Program-made: the position numbers and the translations under genes
Part shown: positions 24,212 through 33,121 of the stretch, piece after piece
How the letters are laid out: each line of letters begins with the position of its first letter
Numbering within the stretch: position 1 is the stretch's first letter
The notes under the pieces: generated by a model
Databases searched by the model: none
What the model saw: the letters and a program-made list of their open reading frames with translations, nothing else
Told to the model about the DNA's origin: nothing
Assembly (NCBI GenBank): GCA_050248795.1
Contig: JBFWRS010000003.1
Location: 62,001 to 126,000 of the forward strand
From: CAZTDU01 sp050248795
Lineage (GTDB): Bacteria; Pseudomonadota; Gammaproteobacteria; Burkholderiales; SG8-39
Length of the DNA stretch: 64,000 nucleotides
Direction of reading: 5' to 3'

Positions 24212-24858
24212 CCGGCGCGAACCTCAGGGCGCTGGCGGCGCTGCTCGCCTATCCGGAAGCCGAGCTCGTGGCGGCGGTTCCGGAACTCAGGCCGCTGTTC
24301 GCGAAGGACAAGGGCGTGCTCGCGCTGCTCGACGAGCTCGCCTCCAGCCCCCTGCATGAACTGCAGGAGCGCTACGTCGAGCTGTTCGACCGCTCGCGCG
24401 CGCTGTCGCTGCACCTGTTCGAGCACGTGCACGGCGAGTCGCGCGACCGCGGCCAGGCGATGGTGGACCTGGCGCAAACCTACGCCAGCCGCGGCATGGA
24501 GGCAGCGGGCAACGAGCTGCCCGATTACCTGCCGGTGTTCCTCGAGTTCGCGTCGCTGCTGCCGCGCGAGGAAGCAGCCGGGCTGCTCGGCGAAACCGCC
24601 GACATCCTGCGCGGCATCGGCGACCGCCTCGCCGACCGCGGCAGCCGCTACTCGGCGGTGTTCGCCGCGCTGCTGGCGGCGGCCGGAGAAGCGGGACTGG
24701 CGCGGCCGCTGGCAAAGCGCCGCACGCCAGGCGAGGAGAACTCGCCCGCGGCGATCGACAAGGCGTGGATGGACGAACCCGTCACGTTCATGGGCGCGGC
24801 GCCGCCCGCGGGCGGCGCGCAACCGGTCAAGTTCTATCCGAAGGGAGCACGGCCATGA
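24208..24858 (+). CDS. narJ: Nitrate reductase assembly chaperone
   Basis: A 216-residue TorD/NarJ-family protein from ATG 24208. The helical body includes LLAYPEAELVAAVPEL, YVELFDRSRALSLHLFEHVHGESRDRGQAM (the conserved family block) and YLPVFLEFASLLP. A proline- and alanine-rich tail ends PVKFYPKGARP. NarJ binds NarG before membrane docking and is required for molybdenum cofactor insertion. It overlaps narH and narI by 4 bp each, so all four structural genes are coupled. Confidence 0.95.
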   Translation: MTGANLRALAALLAYPEAELVAAVPELRPLFAKDKGVLALLDELASSPLHELQERYVELFDRSRALSLHLFEHVHGESRDRGQAMVDLAQTYASRGMEAAGNELPDYLPVFLEFASLLPREEAAGLLGETADILRGIGDRLADRGSRYSAVFAALLAAAGEAGLARPLAKRRTPGEENSPAAIDKAWMDEPVTFMGAAPPAGGAQPVKFYPKGARP

Positions 24859-25541
24859 GGGACTTCCTGCACCAGTTCATGTTCGGCATCTATCCGTACC
24901 TGTGCATCGCGGTGTTCCTCGCCGGGTCGCTGATCCGCTTCGACCGCGAGCAGTACACGTGGAAGAGCGATTCCAGCCAGATGCTGCGAACCGGGCAGTT
25001 GCGGCTGGGATCGAACCTGTTCCACATCGGTATACTCGCCCTCTTTTTCGGGCACCTGTTCGGCCTGCTGACGCCGAAAGCCGTGTACCACGCGATGGGG
25101 CTCTCGACGGAGGCGAAACAGATGGTGGCGATAGTCGCAGGCGGCGTGTTCGGCACCATGTGCCTCGTCGGCCTGGTGCTGCTGGTGCACCGGCGCCTGG
25201 CCGAGCCGCGCATCCGCGCCACGTCGACGCGCATGGACATCTTCATCCTGCTGTGGATCCTGGTCACGCTGCTGCTGGGGCTGGCGTCGATCTTCTGGTC
25301 GCTCGGGCACCGCGACGGCGGCGTGATGGTGCTGCTCGGGCAATGGGCGCAGCACATCGTCACCTTCCGCGCCGGCTCCGCCGACTTCATCCGCGGCGTC
25401 GACTGGATCTACAAGCTGCACCTCGCCTTCGGCATGACGCTGTTCCTGCTGTTCCCGTTCTCGCGCCTGGTCCACGTCTGGAGCGGCTTCGCGGTCGTCG
25501 GCTACCTGACCCGCGCCTACCAGATCGTCAGGACCCGCTAG
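24855..25541 (+). CDS. narI: Respiratory nitrate reductase gamma subunit, diheme cytochrome b
   Basis: A 228-residue protein with five transmembrane helices, starting MRDFLHQFMFGIYPYLCIAVFLAG. The heme b ligands are recognisable as two histidines in FHIGILALFFGHLFG (helix 2) and two in HLAFGMTLFLLFPFSRLVHVW (helix 5). It oxidises quinol at the periplasmic side and passes electrons to NarH, anchoring NarGH to the membrane. It is the last canonical nar gene; 14 bp later a carbonic anhydrase gene starts, so transcription probably continues. Confidence 0.97.
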   Translation: MRDFLHQFMFGIYPYLCIAVFLAGSLIRFDREQYTWKSDSSQMLRTGQLRLGSNLFHIGILALFFGHLFGLLTPKAVYHAMGLSTEAKQMVAIVAGGVFGTMCLVGLVLLVHRRLAEPRIRATSTRMDIFILLWILVTLLLGLASIFWSLGHRDGGVMVLLGQWAQHIVTFRAGSADFIRGVDWIYKLHLAFGMTLFLLFPFSRLVHVWSGFAVVGYLTRAYQIVRTR

Positions 25542-25555
25542 ATGCGCGAGGACTG

Positions 25556-26173
25556 ATGCCGCGCGAGCTTGCCGACAGGCTGAAGGTCTTTCGCCAGGAA
25601 CACTTTCCGCGCTACAAGGAAAGGTACCGGCTGCTTGCCGAGCGCGGCCAGCAGCCGGGCACGCTGTTCATCGGCTGTTCGGACGCGCGCGTGCTGCCCG
25701 ACCTGCTGATGGACGCCAAGCCCGGCGAGGTGTTCACCGTCAGGAACGTCGGCAACCTGGTGCCGCCGTACGAGGACGCGTACGGCTACCACGGCACGTC
25801 GGCGGCGATCGAGTTCGCGGTGCTGGCGCTGCGCGTGCGCGACATCGTCGTCTGCGGCCACAGCCACTGCGGCGCGATACGCGCGCTGTACCAGTCGCCG
25901 CCCGAGGAGGCGCGGCACATGAACAAGTGGCTGGACCTCGCCCGCGAAGCGGTGCTGCCGGTCACCGAAAGCGAAGAGGCGCTGCGCCGCGTCGAGCAGC
26001 GCTCGGTGGTGCTGCAGCTCGAGCACCTGCTGACGTTCCCGATGGTGGCGCGCCGCGTCGAGCGCGGCGAGCTGTTCCTGCACGGCTGGCACTACCACGT
26101 CGGCAGCGGCCGGGTGGAGATCCTCGACGTGGCGCGCGGCGAGTTCGTCGCCGAGGGCGAGGACGCGGCGTGA
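25556..26173 (+). CDS. Beta-class carbonic anhydrase
   Basis: A 205-residue protein from ATG 25556. The zinc ligands are C41, H102 and C105 (FIGCSDARV and VCGHSHCGA), with the D43-R45 catalytic dyad intact. VRNVGNLVPPYE is the usual family segment. It interconverts CO2 and bicarbonate in the cytosol. It lies 14 bp after narI and overlaps the next gene by 4 bp (GTGA), so it travels with the nitrate operon. Supplying bicarbonate or buffering protons consumed by nitrate respiration would explain this, but that is inference. Many betaproteobacterial nar operons lack this insertion. Confidence 0.93.
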   Translation: MPRELADRLKVFRQEHFPRYKERYRLLAERGQQPGTLFIGCSDARVLPDLLMDAKPGEVFTVRNVGNLVPPYEDAYGYHGTSAAIEFAVLALRVRDIVVCGHSHCGAIRALYQSPPEEARHMNKWLDLAREAVLPVTESEEALRRVEQRSVVLQLEHLLTFPMVARRVERGELFLHGWHYHVGSGRVEILDVARGEFVAEGEDAA

Positions 26174-26847
26174 GCGCGAACGAACACGCCAGGCCGGAGC
26201 TGGATGCGGTGCGCGGGCTGCTGCTCGCGCGCGCGGGCGAACTGGGGCTGCTCGAGGGCAGCGCGGCTGCTGGCGTGAGCTTCGCCAGCCGCGAGGCAGA
26301 GGACGAGGTCATCGAGCGCGTGCTGGAGCTCGAGGTGCCCGGACACGAGCCCAGCGACGAGGACTGCAGGCGCTGGTACGAGGCGAATCCGCGCCGCTTC
26401 AGCGCCGGAGAGCTGGTCGAGGCCAGCCATATCCTGTTTGCGATCACGCCGCGGGTGCCGCCGGAAGCGCTGCGCGCGAAGGCCGCGGAGGTGCACGCGA
26501 TGGCGGTGCGCGAGCCGGCGCGCTTCGCCGAGCTCGCGCGCGAGTACTCCAACTGCCCGTCGGCGGCGCAGGGCGGGTCGCTCGGCCAGCTGGGACGCGG
26601 CGACGCCGTGCCGGAGTTCGAAAAGGCGGTACTCGACGTGGAACTGCTCGGCGTACTGCCCGAGCTGGTCAGCACGCGCTTCGGCTTTCACATCGTGCTG
26701 GTCGCCAGGCGCATACCGGGGCGGGTGCTGCCATTCGCGGATGCCCGCGAGCAGGTGTCCGCATTCCTGCGCCAGCGCGGCACCGAGCGTGCGATCGGCG
26801 AATACGTGCGCGGCCTGTTGCAGCCCCGGGCGGGCGGCGCCGGCTAG
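26170..26847 (+). CDS. Parvulin-type peptidyl-prolyl isomerase (PpiC/NifM-like) of the nar operon
   Basis: A 225-residue protein starting at GTG 26170, which overlaps the carbonic anhydrase stop. A helical N-terminal region precedes a rotamase domain: VEASHILFAI, FAELAREYSNCPSAAQGGSLGQLGRGDAVPEFEKAV and STRFGFHIVLVARRI, all parvulin hallmarks. No signal peptide is visible, so it should act in the cytosol. A PpiC protein often follows narI in Betaproteobacteria and is thought to help NarGHI fold. It is the last gene of the run; its stop overlaps the convergent efflux operon by 4 bp. Confidence 0.88.
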   Translation: MSANEHARPELDAVRGLLLARAGELGLLEGSAAAGVSFASREAEDEVIERVLELEVPGHEPSDEDCRRWYEANPRRFSAGELVEASHILFAITPRVPPEALRAKAAEVHAMAVREPARFAELAREYSNCPSAAQGGSLGQLGRGDAVPEFEKAVLDVELLGVLPELVSTRFGFHIVLVARRIPGRVLPFADAREQVSAFLRQRGTERAIGEYVRGLLQPRAGGAG

Positions 26848-28229
26848 CCGGGCGCGCGCCAGCCGCCGCCCAGCGCCTTCATCAGGTCCACGCTGAAGGC
26901 CAGGCGCGCGAGGCGGTTGCGCACCAGCGCGAGCTCGGCGTCGTTTGCGGTGCGCTGCGCATCCAGCACTTCGAGGTAGGGCGAGTAGCCGGATTCGTAG
27001 CGCAGCGTCGACAGCTCGAGCGCGCCGCGCGCGGCTTCGAGGCGGGCGCGGATGTCGTCCTCGGCGGCGCCGGTCTCGGCAAGGCTGACCAGCGCGTCCG
27101 ACACCTCGCGAAAGCCGTTCTCGATCGCGCGCTGGTAGGTGGCGAGCGCCTGCTCGCGCCGCGCCTCGGCCTGCGCGACGCGTGCCTCGCGCCTGCCGCC
27201 GTCGAAGATCGGCAGCGCTAGCCCGACGCCCAGCGACCAGATGCCGGCGCCGCCGGACAACAGGTTCGCCAGCGCGGCGCTTTGCGTGCCGAGCGCGCCG
27301 GTAAGCGAGATCGACGGGAACAGCGCCGCCCGCGCCGCGCCGATCAGCGCGTTTGCGGCGATCATCTGCTGCTCGGCGGCGACGATGTCCGGGCGCCGTT
27401 CGAGCAGCGCCGAGGGCAGGCCGGGCGGGGGCGCCGGCGGCACCGGCAGCGCGAGCAGATCCCTGTCCTGCGCCGGCAGTCGCAGTTCGAGCTGCCCGGT
27501 AAGCGTCGCGAGCTGGCGCTCGGCGAGGGCGCGCGCGCGTACCGTGTCGCGCCGCTGCACCCGGGCATCCGCGAGCGCGGCCTGCGCCTGGCGCACGTCC
27601 AGCTCGCTCGCAAGCCCGGCCTGCAGGCGCGTGCGCGCGATGCCGAGGGAATCCTCGCGCAGCCGTATCGTGCTTGCCAGCACCGCGAGCTGCGCGTCCA
27701 GCGCGCGCAGCGCGAAGTAGGCCTGCACGGTGGCGCCGGTGAGCGTGAGTTCCACCAGCGCCTGCGCATGCCGCGCGGCAAGGAGGTTGGCGCGCGCCGC
27801 CTCGGCGGTGCGTGCGTAGCGTCCCCAGAAGTCGATCTCGAAGCTGGTCGATGCGAGCAACTGGTACTGCTCGCGCTCCAGCGGCGCGCCCGCGCGCGGC
27901 TCGGTGCGGCGGCTGACGCGATTGCGCGTCGCGCCGGCACCGGCGAAGACCTCGGGATGGATGGCCGCGCCCGCTTCTCGTGCGAGGCCTTCCGCCTCCT
28001 GCACCCGCGCCGCCGCGAGGCGCAGGTCGCTGTTCGCCGCTCGCGTGGCGGCGACGAGACGGTCGAGCGCCGCGTCGCCGAAGCTGCGCCACCATTCGGC
28101 CGCCGGCGGCGCGGCCGCGCCGGCGGCGGCGCCCGGGTAGGCCTGCGGCAGCGGCACCGCGGGACGCTGGTAGTCCGGGCCGACCGTGGTGCAGCCGGCG
28201 AGCAGGACGGTGACGAGCAGCCGCTTCAT
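26844..28229 (-). CDS. RND efflux outer-membrane factor lipoprotein (NodT/OprM family)
   Basis: A 461-residue protein. A short signal ends at lipobox LLAGC with lipidated C13, followed by TTVGPDYQRP, the classic OprM-family start. Two repeated TolC-like halves follow, each with long helical stretches (LVAATRAANSDLRLAAARVQEAE and ERRPDIVAAEQQMIAANALIG). It forms the trimeric outer-membrane exit duct for the RND pump encoded just upstream; the two genes overlap by 4 bp (28226-28229). Confidence 0.95.
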   Translation of the reverse strand: MKRLLVTVLLAGCTTVGPDYQRPAVPLPQAYPGAAAGAAAPPAAEWWRSFGDAALDRLVAATRAANSDLRLAAARVQEAEGLAREAGAAIHPEVFAGAGATRNRVSRRTEPRAGAPLEREQYQLLASTSFEIDFWGRYARTAEAARANLLAARHAQALVELTLTGATVQAYFALRALDAQLAVLASTIRLREDSLGIARTRLQAGLASELDVRQAQAALADARVQRRDTVRARALAERQLATLTGQLELRLPAQDRDLLALPVPPAPPPGLPSALLERRPDIVAAEQQMIAANALIGAARAALFPSISLTGALGTQSAALANLLSGGAGIWSLGVGLALPIFDGGRREARVAQAEARREQALATYQRAIENGFREVSDALVSLAETGAAEDDIRARLEAARGALELSTLRYESGYSPYLEVLDAQRTANDAELALVRNRLARLAFSVDLMKALGGGWRAPG

Positions 28230-31200
28230 GGCGTCGGCGCGTCCGGCGCGCGCCGGTCCTTGCGCCGGCGGGCGACGAAGACGAAGAACAGCGGCACGAA
28301 CAGCGTCGCGATGAACGTCGCGGCGAGCATGCCGCCTACCACGCCGGTGCCCATCGAGCGCCGGGCGCCGGCGCCGGCGCCGCTCGCCAGCATCAGCGGC
28401 AGCACGCCGAGCACGAAGGCAAGCGAGGTCATGATGATCGGCCGGAACCTCAGCCGCGCCGCATGCAGCGCCGCCTCGACCGCGGTCTTGCCCTCGAGGA
28501 AGCCCTGCTGCGCGAACTCGATGATCAGGATCGCGTTCTTTCCCGACAGGCCGATCAGCACGATCAGGCCGATCTGGAAGTAGATGTCGTTCTCCAGCCC
28601 GCGCAGGCCGACGAAGCCGAGTGCGCCGAACACCGCGAAGGGCACCGACAGCACCACCGCGAAGGGCAGCAGCCAGCGCTCGTACAGCGCCGCGAGGATC
28701 AGGAACACCATGACGATGGCAAGCGCGAAGGCGAGCGCGGACTGCCTGCCGGTGCGCTTCTCCTGGAAAGCCTGTCCCGCCCAGGCGATGTCGTAGCCCT
28801 CCGGCAGCGCCTCGCGCGCCACCTGCTCGACCGCCTTGATGGCCTCGCCGGAAGACACGCCGGGGCGCCCGCTGCCGAGGATCTTGGCGGCGACGAAGCC
28901 GTTGAAGCGGTCGATCTGGTCCGGGCCGACGATGTTCCGCGTGCTGATCAGGGCCTTCAGCGGGATCATCTGGCCCGACGTGTTCGAGCGCACGAACACC
29001 GCGCCGAGGTCCTCGGCGCGCAGGCGGAAGGGCGCGTCTGCCTGCATCTGCACGCGGAAGGTGCGGCCGAACTTGTTGAAGTCGTTCACGTACAGCACGC
29101 CCATCGTGCTCTGCAGCGCGTCGAACACGTCCTGCACCGGCACGCCGAGCGACAGCGCCTTCTCGCGATCCACCTCGACCTGCAACTGCGGCGAGGTGGG
29201 GCGGAAGAAGGACGTGATGCCGGTGAGCTGCGGGTGCGCGCGCAGCGCGTCCTGGAAGGCCTGCAGCGTCCGGTAGAGCTTCACCGGGTCGGCGCTCGCG
29301 CGCCCCTGCAGGTTCACTTCGAAGCCGCCGGCGGTACCGAGGCCCCGTATCGGCGCCGGGTTGAACACCAGCGCGACGCCGTCGCGCTGCTGCGAGGCCT
29401 TGCCGATCAGCGCACGCGCGATCCCGGGCGCCGGCGCGTCGGGCCGCAGGTGCCACTCCTTCAGCGGCAGGAACATGGTGGCGGCGTTCGACTTGTTGCC
29501 GCCGCCGAGGAAGTCGAAGCCGTTGATGACGAACACGTCCTGCACGCCCGGGTGCTGCTGCGCGATCCCGCTCACGGCGCCGGTCAGGCGCCGCGTGCGC
29601 TCCAGCGTCGCGCCATCGGGCAGTTGCACGTGGCCATAGAGGTAGCCCTGGTCCTCGGCGGGGACGAAGCTGCCGGGAACCTTCGCGAACATCCAGACGC
29701 AGGCGCCGACCAGGGCGAGGAATGCGGCCATCGCCGCGATGCGGTGCCTGAGCAGCAGCCCGACGCCGTCGAGGAAGCGGCGCGTGAACCAGTCGAAGCC
29801 GACGTTGAACGGCCGGAACAGGCGCGATTCGTGGTCGCCCGGCTTCATCAGCAGCGCGCAAAGCGCGGGCGTGAGCGTCAGCGCCATCAGGCCCGAGATC
29901 ACCACCGCGATCGCCAGTGTCACCGCGAACTGCCGGTACAGCGCGCCGGCGATGCCGCCGAGGAACGCCACCGGCACGAACACCGCGCACAGCACCAGCA
30001 CGATGGCGATCACCGCGCCCGAGACCTCGTCCATGGCCTGCAGCGCGGCCTCGAACGGGCGCATCTTCTCGTCGCGCATCAGCCGCTCGACGTTCTCCAG
30101 CACGACGATCGCGTCGTCCACGACGATGCCGATCGCGAGCACCAGTGCGAACAGCGTAAGCGTGTTGATCGAAAAGCCGGCGAGCCACAGGCCGGCGAAG
30201 GCGCCGATCAGCGACACCGGCACGGCGATCATCGGGATGATGGTCGCGCGCCAGCTCTGCAGGAACAGGAACACCACCGCGAGCACCAGCAGCGCCGCTT
30301 CCGCCATGGTCTTGTTCACCTCGGTGATCGAGGCCCTGACGAAGCGCGTGGTGTCGAACGGGATGCTGTAGTCGACGCCTTCGGGGAACGCGGGCCGCAG
30401 CTCGCGCATGCGTTCCTGCACCCGGCCGACGACTTCGAGCGCGTTCGACCCGGGCTGCATGTACACGCCCATGCCGATGGTCGGGGCGCCGTTCAGCGTG
30501 TTGGCGGTGTCGTAGTTGAGTGCGCCGAGCTCGATCCTTGCGATGTCCTTCAGGCGCAGGATGCCGCCTCCCGGCGCGGTGCGCACGACGATCTCGCCGA
30601 ACTCCTCGGGTTCCACCAGCCGCCCGCGCGCGGTGACCGCGTAGGTGAGGTTCTGGCCCGGCGGCGCCGGTTCGGTACCGATGCGCCCGGCTGCGTACTG
30701 TGCGTTCTGCGCGCGCAGCGCGGCGGCAACCTCGCCGGGCGTGACCCCCAGGCGCGCCATCTTCTCCGGGTTGATCCACACGCGCATCGAGTAGTCGCGC
30801 GCGCCGAACACGGTGACATCGGCGACGCCGGGCAGGCGCTTCAGCTCGTCGACGATGTTCAGCGACGCGTAGTTGGACAGGTACAGGGTATCGCGCGCCT
30901 CGCCGGGCGAGACAAGCGCGACCACTACCAGGATGTCGAAAGTGCGCTTCTGCACGATGACGCCGTTGCGGCGCACCTCGTCCGGCAGCCGTGGCAGCGC
31001 GCGCTGCACGCGGTTGTTGACGTTGAAGATCGCCTGGTCGACATTGGTGCCGGGCTCGAAGGTGGCGAGGATGGACAGCGCGCCGTTGGATGAGGAGCTG
31101 GAATTGAAGTAGGACAGGTTCTCCACGCCGGAGAGCTGTTCCTCGATCGGTGCGGCCACGGTGCGCGACACCGTCTCGGCGCTCGCGCCCGGGTAGCTGG

Positions 31201-31342
31201 TGTTGATGATCACCATCGGCGGCGCGATCTCCGGAAACTGCGCCACCGGCAGCACCTGCGAGGACACCAGGCCCGCGAGCACGATGACGATGGCCACCAC
31301 GCCGGCGAACACCGGCCGGTGGATGAAGAAGCGCGAGAACAC
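28226..31342 (-). CDS. RND multidrug efflux pump, inner-membrane transporter (HAE1 family)
   Basis: A 1038-residue AcrB/MexB-type protein. It opens MFSRFFIHRPVFAGVVAIVIV, shows PVAQFPEIAPPMVIINTSYPGA and contains the proton-relay double aspartate in LAIGIVVDDAIVVLENVE (helix 4). The second half repeats the 12-helix plan with VLIGLSGKNAILIIEFA. It expels lipophilic drugs, solvents or biocides using proton motive force; substrates cannot be predicted. Start ATG 31342 directly abuts the stop of the membrane-fusion gene (31343), forming a four-gene minus-strand operon. Confidence 0.97.
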   Translation of the reverse strand: MFSRFFIHRPVFAGVVAIVIVLAGLVSSQVLPVAQFPEIAPPMVIINTSYPGASAETVSRTVAAPIEEQLSGVENLSYFNSSSSSNGALSILATFEPGTNVDQAIFNVNNRVQRALPRLPDEVRRNGVIVQKRTFDILVVVALVSPGEARDTLYLSNYASLNIVDELKRLPGVADVTVFGARDYSMRVWINPEKMARLGVTPGEVAAALRAQNAQYAAGRIGTEPAPPGQNLTYAVTARGRLVEPEEFGEIVVRTAPGGGILRLKDIARIELGALNYDTANTLNGAPTIGMGVYMQPGSNALEVVGRVQERMRELRPAFPEGVDYSIPFDTTRFVRASITEVNKTMAEAALLVLAVVFLFLQSWRATIIPMIAVPVSLIGAFAGLWLAGFSINTLTLFALVLAIGIVVDDAIVVLENVERLMRDEKMRPFEAALQAMDEVSGAVIAIVLVLCAVFVPVAFLGGIAGALYRQFAVTLAIAVVISGLMALTLTPALCALLMKPGDHESRLFRPFNVGFDWFTRRFLDGVGLLLRHRIAAMAAFLALVGACVWMFAKVPGSFVPAEDQGYLYGHVQLPDGATLERTRRLTGAVSGIAQQHPGVQDVFVINGFDFLGGGNKSNAATMFLPLKEWHLRPDAPAPGIARALIGKASQQRDGVALVFNPAPIRGLGTAGGFEVNLQGRASADPVKLYRTLQAFQDALRAHPQLTGITSFFRPTSPQLQVEVDREKALSLGVPVQDVFDALQSTMGVLYVNDFNKFGRTFRVQMQADAPFRLRAEDLGAVFVRSNTSGQMIPLKALISTRNIVGPDQIDRFNGFVAAKILGSGRPGVSSGEAIKAVEQVAREALPEGYDIAWAGQAFQEKRTGRQSALAFALAIVMVFLILAALYERWLLPFAVVLSVPFAVFGALGFVGLRGLENDIYFQIGLIVLIGLSGKNAILIIEFAQQGFLEGKTAVEAALHAARLRFRPIIMTSLAFVLGVLPLMLASGAGAGARRSMGTGVVGGMLAATFIATLFVPLFFVFVARRRKDRRAPDAPTP

Positions 31343-32476
31343 CTAGCCGCCCTTCTTCGGCTGCGCCTGCACCGTGGCGCCCGGACGCACGCGCGCGATG
31401 TTGTCGACGATCACCGCTTCGCCAGCCTTCAGCCCCTCGAGCACCACCCAGTCGCCGCCCAGCCAGGCGCCGGCGCGGATCGGCCGTGCGGCGGCCTTGC
31501 CGTCGGCGCCCGCGACGTAGACGAAGCGGCCGCTCTCGTTCTGCTGCACCGCCGCCTGCGGCACGACGATCGCCTGCTGCGTGCCGGCAATCACGCGTAC
31601 GCGCACGTACTGGCCGGCGAGCAGGCTGCCACGCGCATTGGGCAATTCGGCGCGCATCTGCACGGTGCCCGTCCTGTCATCCACCGTGGAACCGGAAAAG
31701 TTGAGCCTGCCTGCGTCCGGGTACTCGCTGCCGTCGGCAAGCGACACCTTCACCTCGATCGCCCCGGCCTCGCCCGCGCGAAGGCGCGAGTACTCGGCCT
31801 CCGACAGCGCGAACCGTACCCACATCGGATTGCCGCGGGTAAGCGTGGTCAGCAACGCCGAATCGTTGTTCGGCTGCACCAGCGTGCCCACCGACTGCAG
31901 CGCGCGGCCGGTGACGCCGCCGATCGGCGCGTTCACGGTGGTGTACGAAAGGTTCAGTTCCGCCTGACGCAGCCGCGCCTGCGCCATCTGCACCGCTGCC
32001 TCGCCCTGGCGCGCGGTGGACGCGGCGAGGTCGGCTTCCCTGCGGCTGATCGCGCGCCGGTCGGCGAGTCCCTGCAGCCGCTCCAGCTCCTGGCGCGCGA
32101 GTTCCAGCCGCGCCGTTTCCTGCGCGAGCGCCGCGCGCGCCTGCGCGAGCTCGATCTCGAAGGGCGCGCGCTCGATGCGGAACAGCGGCGCGCCGGCCTT
32201 CACCGCGTCGCCTTCACGGTACAGCTGCGCCTCGATGATGCCGGCGACGCGCGCGCGCACCTGCACTTCCCGCGAACCCTCGGTGCGGCCCACCGCGTCG
32301 AACGCCACCGGCACGGCCTTCGACGCCGCCTGCACCGTGGTGACATTGACTGCGGCCGGCGCCGCGCCCTTGCCGGCCGGACCCTTGCCGGCCGGGCCCT
32401 TGTCCTGCGCATCGCCCTGGCCGCAGCCGGCCAGCAGCGCGAGCGACGTTGCCGCCGCGATGATCCTGATCAACAT
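31343..32476 (-). CDS. RND periplasmic adaptor (membrane-fusion) lipoprotein
   Basis: A 377-residue protein from ATG 32476. The signal peptide ends in LALLAGC (C18 lipidated). A low-complexity GPAGKG repeat follows, then the lipoyl halves (VRARVAGIIEAQLYREGDAVKAG and NLSYTTVNAPIGGVTGRAL) around a helical hairpin, and a C-terminal beta-barrel. It bridges the RND transporter and the outer-membrane duct. Its start overlaps the tetR stop by 7 bp, so repressor and pump are transcribed together. Confidence 0.94.
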   Translation of the reverse strand: MLIRIIAAATSLALLAGCGQGDAQDKGPAGKGPAGKGAAPAAVNVTTVQAASKAVPVAFDAVGRTEGSREVQVRARVAGIIEAQLYREGDAVKAGAPLFRIERAPFEIELAQARAALAQETARLELARQELERLQGLADRRAISRREADLAASTARQGEAAVQMAQARLRQAELNLSYTTVNAPIGGVTGRALQSVGTLVQPNNDSALLTTLTRGNPMWVRFALSEAEYSRLRAGEAGAIEVKVSLADGSEYPDAGRLNFSGSTVDDRTGTVQMRAELPNARGSLLAGQYVRVRVIAGTQQAIVVPQAAVQQNESGRFVYVAGADGKAAARPIRAGAWLGGDWVVLEGLKAGEAVIVDNIARVRPGATVQAQPKKGG

Positions 32477-33048
32477 GGTTTGTATGCCCGTAGAAAACAG
32501 TCGACGATGCGTTGCGCGCGCACGCGGTCGCCCGCGCGCTGCGCGGCGACGCCGAACAGGCGCTTGACGCGCTCCTGGCCCACCAGCATGCCGAGGAACA
32601 GCTCGGCGGCGAACTGCGGATCGTCGCGGCGCAGTTCGCCTGCCTGCATCGCCTTCTCGAGGCATGCGGCGAGCCTGCGCACGGTCTCGCCCGCGCCTGC
32701 CGCATACATCGAGCGCGCCAGCGGGCGAAAGCGCGGCACCTCCGGCACCAGCGCCCTGAACATGGCGATTCCCTGCGCGCCCAGCACGCGCCGCCGGTAC
32801 GCGAGCGCGAAGCGCACCAGCGTGGCGCGCAGGCTTCGCGGCGCGTCGTCCAGCGCCACCAGCACCTGCTGCGTGAGCGCGCGCGCGGTTTCCTGGAACA
32901 GCGCATCCTTGCTGGGAAAGTACTCGTACACCGTCTGCTTGGCGACGCCGGCGCGGCGCGCGATCGCGTCCACGCTGGAGCCGTAGCCGTGCGCAAGGAA
33001 TGATCTGGTCGCGGCGCGCAGCACGCGCTCGCGGTGGAGCAGGCTCAT
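32470..33048 (-). CDS. TetR/AcrR-family repressor of the efflux operon
   Basis: A 192-residue regulator from ATG 33048 (MSLLHRERVLRAATRSFLAHGY). The N-terminal TetR helix-turn-helix reads SSVDAIARRAGVAKQTVYEYFPSKDALF. The C-terminal ligand domain resembles the AcrR C-terminal type (AAELFLGMLVGQERVKRLFG). The 18-bp perfect palindrome GTAGACTGGCCAGTCTAC at 33073-33090, 25 bp upstream of the start, is the probable operator. First gene of tetR-MFP-RND-OMF, implying autorepression relieved by a pump substrate. Confidence 0.93.
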   Translation of the reverse strand: MSLLHRERVLRAATRSFLAHGYGSSVDAIARRAGVAKQTVYEYFPSKDALFQETARALTQQVLVALDDAPRSLRATLVRFALAYRRRVLGAQGIAMFRALVPEVPRFRPLARSMYAAGAGETVRRLAACLEKAMQAGELRRDDPQFAAELFLGMLVGQERVKRLFGVAAQRAGDRVRAQRIVDCFLRAYKPC

Positions 33049-33072
33049 GTGGATCCGGGCGCCGGCCGAAAA

Positions 33073-33090
33073 GTAGACTGGCCAGTCTAC
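33073..33090. promoter_or_regulatory. Palindromic operator for the TetR repressor
   Basis: GTAGACTGGCCAGTCTAC is an 18-bp perfect inverted repeat between the tetR start (33048) and the divergent Ser/Thr kinase gene (33122). It has the size and symmetry of TetR-family operators. One site could control both directions, which would link kinase expression to efflux induction (inference). Confidence 0.65.
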
Positions 33091-33121
33091 CAGATGCGCA
33101 TCCGGGGTTTGGGTGTAGGGT

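Noticed and set aside
26170..26847. Calling the parvulin NifM
   Set aside because: No nitrogenase genes are present; position after narI and lack of NifM-specific features favour a Nar-associated isomerase.
28463..31093. An 876-codon open frame on the plus strand
   Set aside because: It is the antisense shadow of the RND pump; composition is dominated by Arg, His, Ala and Gln with no domain signatures, and the minus-strand gene is certain.
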